NCBI GenBank assembly: GCA_937966095.1
Contig: CALCKF010000098.1
Span: 1-20,817, forward strand
Direction: 5' to 3'
From: an uncultured Eubacterium sp.
GTDB taxonomy: Bacteria > Bacillota > Clostridia > Peptostreptococcales > Anaerovoracaceae
Length of the DNA: 20,817 nt
A program made the translations under genes and the position numbers. Positions 1 through 6,861 of the stretch are shown here, piece by piece. Numbering within the stretch: position 1 is the first letter of the stretch; each line of letters opens with the position of its first letter. The notes beneath the pieces are model-generated. The model had not been told where the DNA came from. It saw nothing but the letters and a program-made list of their open reading frames with translations, and did not search any database.

Positions 1-1
1 G

Positions 2-58
2 CCGAAACTTTATATCATAGCGGGTTGCAACGGTGCAGGGAAAACGACTGCATCTGTT
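2..58 (+). pseudogene. N-terminal fragment of a zeta-toxin-like P-loop ATPase/kinase
   Basis: Read in frame 2 on the plus strand, the first bases encode PKLYIIAGCNGAGKTTASV, a near-ideal start of the zeta-toxin/COG4185 P-loop family with Walker A motif GCNGAGKT. The base before the first codon is G, compatible with the end of an ATG just outside the window. After about position 58 the frame loses family resemblance (IYIAIGICLEG...) and stops near 141. The same bases are antisense to the last codons of the SPOCS gene, so two unrelated sequences are joined here. Family recognition is from memory of the motif; whether the junction is biological or an assembly chimera cannot be decided from this window. 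Confidence 0.6.
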
Positions 59-1764
59 ATATATATCGCCATAGGTATATGTCTCGAAGGTGCTTCAGTA
101 TCCGCAAAGCACAGGTTCTCAAGAGTTACAAAGGTGTTTTGAGAAAATACCCACACATCAAGGCCTACACCAGCATTGATCTCCATCTGTCTGCTGTTTA
201 TGGAATCAAACCAGAATTCTTTTATTGAAGCGCATATACTTACATCAGGCTCCATTGATGTTTCGGATGTATCAAGTGATCCTCTGAGAGGCATGTCAGC
301 CTCTATCACTACCGGGACATTATCTTCGTCAAGTGCAAGTATCTTTATGGCAATGGATCCCTCTATTATGATTTTGCCATTGTTTGCGGAGCCTGAAATA
401 TCCGAAATCTCACTGTAACCGCACAGGAAGGTCGACGGTTTTTTCCGGTCATCTCCTATATTGATAACTTCCCTGGATGATATCTCTCCTGTCACCGTAT
501 CACTTACAAGGGAAACAGGTTGGCGTGTTATATCGAATCTCAGATCACGTTTTTTATGATATGCATCTGATACCATGGACAGCAGCTTGTTTTCATAACA
601 GTAAACGCTGGTGATTATCTGGCCTTTTATTATTATCTGTCTCTTTGTCTCTATGGAAACTGCAAGATTATCGCCGATAAACGATATCTGCGTCATTTCA
701 GCGTCTGTATCATCGTCTATAACTATAAACTGTGTAAAATCCGTCTTGTTGATCATGCTGCACAGGCGTGTATCATCACTGTTTTCATCCTGGCCAAGAT
801 AAAGTATGCTGGTTATAACAGTTCCGTTTATTACCAGCTTGCCTGATGTTATCTGTTTATGATTCTCGATTATATTGAATGTTTCTTTAAGTATCTTCAC
901 AGGCGTGGGCTGATCCTCATGGAGATCAACCTCTTGAGCTATTTCAGTAATGTCACCTGTTTCAAACACAAGATCCGTAGCATAGATCGTCTGGGTCTTC
1001 TGTATCAGATCACAGTCATCTGTCCCCTTGAAAAGCAGCAGATCTTTATTGTATATATCAGCATAACATATACATACTATCCCCTTTACTTTGAATTTAC
1101 GTTCATTGATCATTTCAGCCGAAAGCTCTTTTGCCGTCATAGATATTACCCTGAACGTATCTGCGTCGGATGCTTCCCAGCATTTGGCGGTCCTGAAAGA
1201 GACCGAAGATTTTACAACGTCGACAGGGGCTGTATTATCGGCTGCCGGCTTATATACTGTAAAAAGTGAAATTTCTCCGGAGACATTATCGTTTTTTTCA
1301 TATTGTGATCCAGTCGGGCGGGAAGAGGTCATGCTTCCCTCTGTGAACAGGATGCTTTCCATATCCGGCATGGTGTCCGGTACCAGCAGGGTCTCTTCAA
1401 ACGGAAGATTATAATGGTGCGTGCCACATATATTTTTCAGTGTGATATCTGAATATCTGGGGATACAGTCCATAGGCACTGTTTTTACAGGTGCGGCGGC
1501 ATCAGAATTATGGAATGTCTCATCTGCAGATTCTGGTATATCAGGAAGCATGATTTCACTGGACGTTTCTCCTACCGGGACATCTACATACTGAAGATCT
1601 TCCGTCTGTTCTGGAGCTTCCTCAATATCAGGCAGCTGCACGTTATCAGGCTTTGGAGAACCGCTGTTATCCGGAACTTCAAGGCTTACATCTTCATAGC
1701 TTAAGTTTTCTTCATGTTGTCTGTCTTTGCTTACAGGTAGATTATCATAAGGCGACATAGTCAT
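10..1764 (-). CDS. SPOCS (DUF3794) domain protein, C-terminus lost at a junction
   Basis: This 584-residue protein belongs to the SPOCS/DUF3794 group, which includes the spore-coat morphogenesis protein SipL. Residues 1-100 are acidic and proline-rich, with an imperfect duplication (YEDVSLEV...LPDIEE at 23-49 and YVDVPVGE...LPDIPE at 59-79). Residues 105-140 carry the typical SPOCS opening (LPFEETLLVPDTMPDMESIL). Further SPOCS-like beta-rich units follow at about 190-270, 290-395 and 405-550. Family members normally end in a LysM domain. Here the native sequence appears to stop near residue 570, and the last 13-14 residues are the antisense of a zeta-toxin-like P-loop, so LysM is absent. The start at 1764 has AGGAGG 9 nt upstream. 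A role in spore coat or envelope is inferred from the family only. Confidence 0.8.
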   Translation of the reverse strand: MTMSPYDNLPVSKDRQHEENLSYEDVSLEVPDNSGSPKPDNVQLPDIEEAPEQTEDLQYVDVPVGETSSEIMLPDIPESADETFHNSDAAAPVKTVPMDCIPRYSDITLKNICGTHHYNLPFEETLLVPDTMPDMESILFTEGSMTSSRPTGSQYEKNDNVSGEISLFTVYKPAADNTAPVDVVKSSVSFRTAKCWEASDADTFRVISMTAKELSAEMINERKFKVKGIVCICYADIYNKDLLLFKGTDDCDLIQKTQTIYATDLVFETGDITEIAQEVDLHEDQPTPVKILKETFNIIENHKQITSGKLVINGTVITSILYLGQDENSDDTRLCSMINKTDFTQFIVIDDDTDAEMTQISFIGDNLAVSIETKRQIIIKGQIITSVYCYENKLLSMVSDAYHKKRDLRFDITRQPVSLVSDTVTGEISSREVINIGDDRKKPSTFLCGYSEISDISGSANNGKIIIEGSIAIKILALDEDNVPVVIEADMPLRGSLDTSETSMEPDVSICASIKEFWFDSINSRQMEINAGVGLDVWVFSQNTFVTLENLCFADTEAPSRHIPMAIYITDAVVFPAPLQPAMI

Positions 1765-1908
1765 TTATTGCGACCTCCTTTTATCGTAATGAAAACTGTT
1801 TTCCTTTTCTTCATAAACAATATTCCGCTGGTAGGGATTTTATACTTTATTATCCGAAAAAAAGAAATTAGACATATCAATGCCAGGAAGCCTTATGATA
1901 ACAGGACA

Positions 1909-1936
1909 TAAAAAAACACCGGATCAAAGTCCGGTG
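1909..1936 (-). terminator. Rho-independent terminator after the GntR gene
   Basis: On the minus strand a perfect 7-bp stem CACCGGA/TCCGGTG (1930-1936 with 1917-1923) encloses a 6-nt loop and runs straight into six T. It lies 33 bases past the GntR stop and ends the minus-strand operon before the SPOCS gene promoter region. Confidence 0.9.
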
Positions 1937-1968
1937 CATCAGGAATAATGATCGATCTGTTTCAGCCA

Positions 1969-2640
1969 TTATGGAGTCTTGTGCTGAACGCCTTCACGTA
2001 TGACCATCTCTTTCAGTCTGTCTATGTGAACGTCTGCCGCTTCTCTGGCAGCATCGGCATCACCGTTTTCTATCGCATCCATTATCATCTTATGTTCTTC
2101 CGGCATGTTTTCAGCACGTCTGAAATTATCATAATATATATATCTGAATCTGAGAACAAGCTCCTGGAGCTGTTCTATCATCTGTTCCAGGATCTTGTTG
2201 TTGCATGATTCCACTATGATACGATGAAATCGTGTATCGTATTTTATCATATTCTCCATATTCCCGTCACAGACAGCAGCATTATATTTGTCTGATACGT
2301 CTTTCAGCTCTGCCATTTGTTCAGGTTTCATCCTCGATGCTGCGAAATATGCGGCCAGACCTTCCATATTCTGACGCACCTCCAGGATTTCGACCATATC
2401 TTCTGTTGATATCTGGGAAGCATAAGCGCCGCGTCGCGGTTCTATCGTTACAAGGCCTTCTTTTTCAAGTTTTCTTATAGCCTCTCTGATAGGTGTTCTG
2501 CTGACACCGATCTCTTTTGCCAGCTCCACTTCCATCATTCTTGTTCCCGGAACTATTGCTCCGGTAAGGATCTGCATTTTCAGTTCCTCATAGACCATCT
2601 CCCTGAGAGGTCTGTGGTTTTGGATATCAAAATTTAACAT
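1969..2640 (-). CDS. GntR-family regulator, FadR subfamily with FCD domain
   Basis: This is a 223-residue transcription factor. Residues 10-78 form the GntR winged helix (ILTGAIVPGTRMMEVELAKE, then IGVSRTPIREAIRKLEKEGL), and the basic wing is EPRRGAYASQI. The remainder is an all-helical FCD ligand domain. It has the Asp and His residues that usually bind a metal and carboxylate effector in this family (DTRFHR near 135, EEH near 190, DVHID near 213). The ATG at 2640 is preceded by GGGGGA. It lies 39 bp after ispE on the same strand and is followed by a terminator, so it is the last gene of the operon. The ligand and targets cannot be read from sequence. Confidence 0.92.
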   Translation of the reverse strand: MLNFDIQNHRPLREMVYEELKMQILTGAIVPGTRMMEVELAKEIGVSRTPIREAIRKLEKEGLVTIEPRRGAYASQISTEDMVEILEVRQNMEGLAAYFAASRMKPEQMAELKDVSDKYNAAVCDGNMENMIKYDTRFHRIIVESCNNKILEQMIEQLQELVLRFRYIYYDNFRRAENMPEEHKMIMDAIENGDADAAREAADVHIDRLKEMVIREGVQHKTP

Positions 2641-2679
2641 TACTGTTCCCCCAAGTCAACACATTTACTTTTTAAATAG

Positions 2680-3612
2680 TTACCATGTGGTTCGTGTCCA
2701 AAAGCTTTCTTTATTGTGCTTCAGCATTTCACGGCATATTTCTTTGGAACGATGCATGCTGCTACAAAGACAAAATACAGTAGGGCCGCTTCCACTCATC
2801 AGCACACATTCCGGATCACATAGCTCCTGCATTTTGTTCTTTGTATACATAACTATAGGATAACTCTTTAATGTAAAGTTTTCAAGTACATTGATCATAT
2901 TTTTTTTTACTGTTTTGATGGAGCCGGATTCAAGTCCGCGTATCATTTCAGCAGTATCCGGGTGCTTCGGTATATGTATACTGTCTATGCCTTTATATAC
3001 CTCTGCGGTTGATACGCTTATAGGTGGCTTGGAGAGCACAAGATGGCTTTTCAGGCCTTTCACCGGCTTAAGCTCGGTACCGGTGCCGGTAGCCAGTGCA
3101 CAGTGACATTTCAGCGGATCGTTGAAAAACCGGCGTTTAAGGCCATCATTAGCGGCTGCCTGTCCCAATATACAGAATGGTACATCAGACCCCAGCTCAT
3201 TACCGAGTATACAAAGTTCTTTTAATGACAGGTCAAGAGACCATATGATATTCAGTCCGTGAAGGACTGCGGCAGCGTTGCTGCTTCCGCCTGCCAGGCC
3301 TGCCGCTACAGGTATCCGTTTCTTTATATCTATTATGATTTCTCCATTTCTTTTTTGACCGAACTCACGGATCATGACCATAGCCGCCTTATACGCGAGA
3401 TTGCGGTTATCTGTGGGAAGAAAATATCTGTTTGTGGAAAGTTTTATCGAATTTCCGCCCGAAATCTTTTCATGCCAGCGTATCATTATATCATCACAAA
3501 GCAATATTTGCTGCATTATCATTTCTACCTGATGAAAACCGTTTTCCATCAAACCCAGGATATCGAGGGACAGATTTATCTTGGCGAAGGCTTTTAACTG
3601 TATTCTTTTCAT
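2680..3612 (-). CDS. ispE: 4-diphosphocytidyl-2-C-methyl-D-erythritol kinase
   Basis: IspE is the cytosolic GHMP kinase that phosphorylates CDP-methylerythritol in the MEP isoprenoid pathway. The start MKRIQLKAFAKINLSLDI is typical, and the conserved Lys-Asn segment (AKINL) is present. The GHMP glycine-rich motif PVAAGLAGGSSNAAA is intact, as are GSDVPFCILG (catalytic Asp) and the C-terminal LMSGSGPTVF. I chose 3612 because AGGAGA sits 7-8 nt upstream. A longer reading from 3657 would add 15 non-family residues and run through a hairpin. At 310 residues it is slightly longer than usual (about 290), with a Lys/Arg-rich tail. A hairpin at 3638-3658 separates it from the upstream Ig-like gene. 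Confidence 0.95.
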   Translation of the reverse strand: MKRIQLKAFAKINLSLDILGLMENGFHQVEMIMQQILLCDDIMIRWHEKISGGNSIKLSTNRYFLPTDNRNLAYKAAMVMIREFGQKRNGEIIIDIKKRIPVAAGLAGGSSNAAAVLHGLNIIWSLDLSLKELCILGNELGSDVPFCILGQAAANDGLKRRFFNDPLKCHCALATGTGTELKPVKGLKSHLVLSKPPISVSTAEVYKGIDSIHIPKHPDTAEMIRGLESGSIKTVKKNMINVLENFTLKSYPIVMYTKNKMQELCDPECVLMSGSGPTVFCLCSSMHRSKEICREMLKHNKESFWTRTTW

Positions 3613-3637
3613 TTTCAAATCTCCTTCAATGAAAACA

Positions 3638-3658
3638 GGTGAGCCTTCAAGGCTCACC
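3638..3658 (-). terminator. Hairpin between the Ig-like gene and ispE, weak terminator or attenuator
   Basis: Perfect complementary arms ggtgagcctt (3638-3647) and aaggctcacc (3649-3658) form a strong stem of at least 8 bp. On the minus strand it is followed only by TGTTTTC, a poor U tract, so partial termination or mRNA-end protection is more likely than full termination. It lies 21 bp past the stop of the upstream gene. Confidence 0.55.
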
Positions 3659-3678
3659 CGATGTTTTGACCGATTGGG

Positions 3679-4608
3679 TTATTTTTTCCTGTTTTTATTT
3701 TTTGAATTCTTCTGCTTTCCCGTCTGGTTTTTAGGGTTTGTTGAAGTTTTTCTGCTTTCTTCTTGCTTTGTCTTTTTCACTTTGACCTTGTATTGACTGC
3801 CTGCAGCAGATATAGGTCTTGGAGCAGAGACTCTCTTGTTGTGGGCGGCTCGTTCTCTTGCTTCTTCCTCTGCTTCAAGTTCAGCTTCCTTAGCGCGCTG
3901 TTTTGCGAGAGCTTCAGCTTCTTTAGCTTTTTTCTGCTGGTCTTTCGCAACTATTTCTTCCACGGATTTTCCGGTTCGTTTAGCTTCTTTGTATGGATTG
4001 ACAGTGGCATGTTTTTTGCCTTTTCCCTCATTTTCCTTTTCGGCGGCTTTTTTAGCGCTTCTTGTTGTAAAGAATACCATACCGGCAATCATAACTATCA
4101 TCATCACGGTATAGACTGCTGTAGATTTGGAGCTGTCGAGAGTTCTGAATTCTATAACCTGATCCTCACCCAGTGCAGTACCGTCTGCTGCCTGGAAATC
4201 TCCTCCGATAGTAAGTTTGTATTTAGTATTGCCTTCGATTTGTATATCGGAGTCTATGACATCAGATACCACCATCAGGAGACCCTCTTTTTTTTCTTTA
4301 TGGCTGTAGTAGATCTTTATGGGTATCTCATTGCCTTTTGGATCTGTCAGTTTAAACTGCTTGGCGTTTGATTTTCTTATATTATTTTTGGAATCTGATT
4401 CAGGAAGGACCTGCTTGCTGAAGTATATCTTAACGCTGAGATTTTCTACAGCAACGCCCTTGGCGCCGTTTTCCGGAGTAGAAGATTCGATCCTGAGTCC
4501 TGTTTCGTCTGAAGCGGCATTGCTTTGCTCATTTGCTGCAAATGCTGAGACTGACAGCATAGATATCGTCATTGCCATAAGGCATAACAGAGCCCCTAGT
4601 TTTTTCAT
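3679..4608 (-). CDS. Secreted/membrane-anchored Ig-like (Big_5-type) protein with charged coiled-coil and basic tail
   Basis: This 309-residue protein has a signal peptide at 1-25 (MKKLGALLCLM...SAFA|A). Residues 38-157 form an Ig-like domain of the Big_5/SbsA type, with IESSTPENGAKGVAVENLSV at its start and the closing strand VIEFRTL. A single membrane helix lies at about 163-181. A charged, Ala/Glu/Lys-rich probable coiled coil follows at 221-257, and the last 38 residues are strongly basic with Lys, Asn and Gln. The topology suggests an extracytoplasmic Ig domain and a cytoplasmic basic tail that could touch nucleic acid or ribosomes; this is inference. Its ATG overlaps the tadA stop by one base (TAATG) with GGAGGA upstream, so translation is probably coupled. 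The function is unknown. Confidence 0.8.
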   Translation of the reverse strand: MKKLGALLCLMAMTISMLSVSAFAANEQSNAASDETGLRIESSTPENGAKGVAVENLSVKIYFSKQVLPESDSKNNIRKSNAKQFKLTDPKGNEIPIKIYYSHKEKKEGLLMVVSDVIDSDIQIEGNTKYKLTIGGDFQAADGTALGEDQVIEFRTLDSSKSTAVYTVMMIVMIAGMVFFTTRSAKKAAEKENEGKGKKHATVNPYKEAKRTGKSVEEIVAKDQQKKAKEAEALAKQRAKEAELEAEEEARERAAHNKRVSAPRPISAAGSQYKVKVKKTKQEESRKTSTNPKNQTGKQKNSKNKNRKK

Positions 4609-5072
4609 TATTGTTTTTCCTCCGACTTCTTTTTTCTTAATTGTTTAAAAAAATCCTTCATTATGAGGCTGCATTCCTCCTGCATAAGTCCGGTTTGTAT
4701 TTCCGTGAAATGATTGAGTCTGCTGTCCTGAGGTATATTGAACAGGGAACCGCAAGCTCCGGCTTTAGGATCCATTGTTCCTATGTACAGTTTCTTTATT
4801 CGTGCCAGTACTATAGCACCTGCACACATGCTGCAGGGTTCGGCGGTTACAAACATCTCGCATCCGGGCAGACGCCATCCGCCGAGTCTGGATGCCGCTT
4901 TTCTGATGGCTATGATCTCGGCATGGGCTGTAGGGTCCATCAATGCACCGGTCATATTGTGGGCGCGTGATATTATTTCACCGTTTTTCACTATAACTGC
5001 ACCCACGGGGACTTCTCCCATGGATGCTGCTTTCTCTGCTTCCTTAAGAGCAGCAAACATATACTTTCTCAT
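4608..5072 (-). CDS. tadA: tRNA adenosine(34) deaminase
   Basis: TadA deaminates adenosine 34 to inosine in tRNA-Arg(ACG). The 154-residue protein has the zinc/catalytic motif HAE (residues 50-52) and the second zinc motif PCSMC (79-83), plus the family sequences VPVGAVIVKNG and the DPTAHAE loop. Length is normal. The start is uncertain. The ATG at 5072 has a closely spaced AAGG, and the next in-frame ATG at 5060 has GAGAAAG just upstream; family alignment allows either. It lies 24 bp after the upstream hypothetical gene and is coupled to the Ig-like gene downstream, so it sits inside the minus-strand operon. Confidence 0.95.
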   Translation of the reverse strand: MRKYMFAALKEAEKAASMGEVPVGAVIVKNGEIISRAHNMTGALMDPTAHAEIIAIRKAASRLGGWRLPGCEMFVTAEPCSMCAGAIVLARIKKLYIGTMDPKAGACGSLFNIPQDSRLNHFTEIQTGLMQEECSLIMKDFFKQLRKKKSEEKQ

Positions 5073-5096
5073 ATACCTTACAATGGTATCATATTT

Positions 5097-5981
5097 TTAT
5101 CTGTCTATCAAGGGAATTTCCTCAATATGCCCATTATATCTGTTTATTGCAGCTATCCAGTAGCCGTATATATTTTTTCTTCGTTCTTCGATCGGTACGG
5201 AAGTGTTGTCGGCCTCATTTTCCATGCCAAGGATAGGCTGCCAGAATACAAATCCGGACCTGCCGTCATCAGGCTGCTCTTCAGGGAAAAATCTGCCGGG
5301 TACTCCGAGAAAATAATGTGAATCATTACACCCGAACAGGAAATGTGCATATTTTTTTAATGCGGGCGATGAGCCCGGGGAGATCATTGGAAAAAGAGAA
5401 ATATTGGTGATCTTTTTCCATTTGGCAGCGGTTATATCATGACCGAACGGCAGTATATCATCAAAGGAATCCTGATCGTTTGATATTTTATCGCAGTTGG
5501 CAAGAACAAATTGATTGTAAAAAGGACTATAATCTTTAGGAGTCACAGGTTTGATGTTTGCGGAAGCTTTCGGGGAAACGAGGCTTCCTTTGAGAACAGG
5601 GTGCAGCGACTCTCTGCAGTTGATCGTAGACATTGCAGCCACTATTGCCGTAGAAAAATCCGAAAGTGCCATTCCATCTCCGTTCAGATCCCGGAGATTG
5701 ATGCGGAAACTCCCTTCTCCTGTGCCTTCAGCGGAAAGCGATATGTCTCCTATCATGTGGTAATGACGTCTCTCTTTTCTGGTGCCGGCAAAAATAAGCT
5801 TATATACGTATTCTCCTCTGGGAAAAAACCGAACATTATCGACAGTCACGACGACTAGCCCCTTGTCGCCGTCGGTTTCCAGCTTTATATATCCCCGGCT
5901 CTCTTTAGTGCGATCCATGGAAAATCGTTTATTTTCTTCCGTAAGCATGATAGGGCTTCTGGTAGTCTTTGTGAAATCCAT
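5097..5981 (-). CDS. Uncharacterised protein, conserved-looking in Clostridia
   Basis: I do not recognise a function. The 294-residue protein has no signal peptide or membrane helix. Residues 25-115 look like a beta-rich domain (GYIKLETDG, KGLVVVTVDNV, EYVYKLIFAG, GSFRINL). Residues 165-290 form a second block rich in aromatic residues (KWKKITNISLF, HFLFGCNDSHYFLGVPGRFF, GFVFWQPILG, YGYWIAAINRYNGHIEEI). The layout resembles hypothetical Clostridia proteins with a VxGRYxx-like middle and a GYWI...G.I.E end, which I remember only loosely. The ATG at 5981 has AAGGAGG 5 nt upstream. It is the first gene of the minus-strand operon and diverges from the cvpA-like gene. Confidence 0.7.
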   Translation of the reverse strand: MDFTKTTRSPIMLTEENKRFSMDRTKESRGYIKLETDGDKGLVVVTVDNVRFFPRGEYVYKLIFAGTRKERRHYHMIGDISLSAEGTGEGSFRINLRDLNGDGMALSDFSTAIVAAMSTINCRESLHPVLKGSLVSPKASANIKPVTPKDYSPFYNQFVLANCDKISNDQDSFDDILPFGHDITAAKWKKITNISLFPMISPGSSPALKKYAHFLFGCNDSHYFLGVPGRFFPEEQPDDGRSGFVFWQPILGMENEADNTSVPIEERRKNIYGYWIAAINRYNGHIEEIPLIDR

Positions 5982-5991
5982 TGTATCCTCC

Positions 5992-6020
5992 TTGTTTCTT
6001 GATACTTTTTTTAGTAATAT
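5992..6020 (+). promoter_or_regulatory. Possible promoter for the cvpA-like gene
   Basis: TTGTTT (5992-5997) and TAATAT (6015-6020) are separated by 17 bp in the 59-bp gap between the two divergent start codons. The match to consensus is weak and rests on position and spacing alone. Confidence 0.3.
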
Positions 6021-6040
6021 ATGAAAAGAAGGGAGATGCT

Positions 6041-6679
6041 ATGATTTTAGACGCTATAATACTGATAATTTTAATATTTCCTATGGCGGTGGGGATGTAC
6101 AGGGGACTTATATATATGGGGGTACACATGCTGAGCTGGGCGGCCGCATTTGCAGCTGCTTTTATTTTTTCAGAACCACTTGCAGGCATACTGAAAGATG
6201 GTTCGGCATATACCGTTATATCGGACGGCCTCGCTGAAAAATTCAACTCTTCTGCCGACTCTATGCTTATTGCCTGCGACGGACTTCCGGATATCATAAG
6301 CGGCGGACTTAAAGCTACTGCCGAAAGTGCATCGGATATGATGGCGCAGATGATCGCATCGGCATTGATATCGATAATAAGTTTTCTGATCATTATTTTT
6401 ATTGTAAAACTGATATTGAGGATTCTTTTAAGAACTGCAGCCAATCGTGAAAGCAGATCGCTTTTATCTAAAGGGGACAAGCTTGCGGGATTTGCTGTTG
6501 GAGCGGCTGAAGGTGTATTTTTTGTATTTCTGTTTCTTATGATCCTTGTCCCTGTTGTGAATTTTTCAGGGAGCGACATGTCTGCATATCTGGTGAAAAG
6601 CCTTGATGATTCGGTAATTGCAGGAACGCTGTATGATAACAATCTTCTGCTGCTTATAACCGGAGGAATATTTTCCTGA
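6041..6679 (+). CDS. CvpA family membrane protein
   Basis: This 212-residue integral membrane protein resembles the CvpA (colicin V production) family. It has four hydrophobic segments at about 2-18, 25-45, 105-130 and 150-180. The family's Gly-rich turn GMYRGLI follows helix 1, and GDKLAGFAVGAAEGVFF opens the last helix. The start at 6041 has GGGAG a few bases upstream. An earlier in-frame ATG at 5981 would add 20 residues spanning this ribosome site and the divergent promoter region. No good terminator follows before the next promoter. The role is unknown beyond the general CvpA association with envelope processes. Confidence 0.82.
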   Translation: MILDAIILIILIFPMAVGMYRGLIYMGVHMLSWAAAFAAAFIFSEPLAGILKDGSAYTVISDGLAEKFNSSADSMLIACDGLPDIISGGLKATAESASDMMAQMIASALISIISFLIIIFIVKLILRILLRTAANRESRSLLSKGDKLAGFAVGAAEGVFFVFLFLMILVPVVNFSGSDMSAYLVKSLDDSVIAGTLYDNNLLLLITGGIFS

Positions 6680-6710
6680 TACAGTGATTTATCTGCATAT
6701 ATCCGCGATA

Positions 6711-6729
6711 ACGTGAAGTATGACTTTGC
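6711..6729. promoter_or_regulatory. Upstream dyad shared by the two hydrolase promoters (copy 1)
   Basis: The core AAGT-ATG-ACTT (6716-6726) is a perfect 4-bp-arm dyad centred at 6721, 39 bp upstream of the -35 at 6760. Aligned with copy 2 at the same offset it shares AC, T, AAGT, ACTTT and a downstream TTTG. The outer arms are less symmetric here than in copy 2. It probably binds a regulator, most likely the MerR-like protein or a partner. Confidence 0.55.
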
Positions 6730-6759
6730 ACTTTGATATAATTTTCATAAAAACGTAGC

Positions 6760-6790
6760 TTGACTTAAGCTATACAACAGATATTATAAT
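6760..6790 (+). promoter_or_regulatory. MerR-type promoter of the first hydrolase operon
   Basis: TTGACT (6760-6765) and a perfect TATAAT (6785-6790) are separated by 19 bp, the long spacer typical of promoters activated by MerR proteins. From 6759 to 6792, 30 of 34 bases match the promoter of the second hydrolase gene. The leader to the ATG is about 70 nt and ends in AGGAGG. Confidence 0.8.
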
Positions 6791-6861
6791 AATTAAAAAA
6801 TTCAAATTTTTCAAAAATAATATTTTCGTTAAATATATCTGTTGAAAACAGGAGGAAGAAT

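Noticed and set aside
3613..3657. Longer start of ispE adding 15 residues
   Set aside because: The extension runs through the hairpin at 3638-3658, lacks family similarity and has no ribosome site, whereas AGGAGA stands correctly before 3612.
5929..6642. Long minus-strand open frame (237 codons) opposite the cvpA-like gene
   Set aside because: It is rich in Ser, Ala and Ile without domain features, and is a mirror of a hydrophobic coding gene with a clear ribosome site on the other strand.
6685..6712. Possible terminator after the cvpA-like gene (TTATC...GATAA)
   Set aside because: The stem is short, bulged and has no T tract.
6766..6784. Strong dyad within the 19-bp promoter spacer, as in classical MerR operators
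   Set aside because: I looked for matching arms in both copies and found only short CTT/AAG ends, so I do not claim a spacer palindrome.
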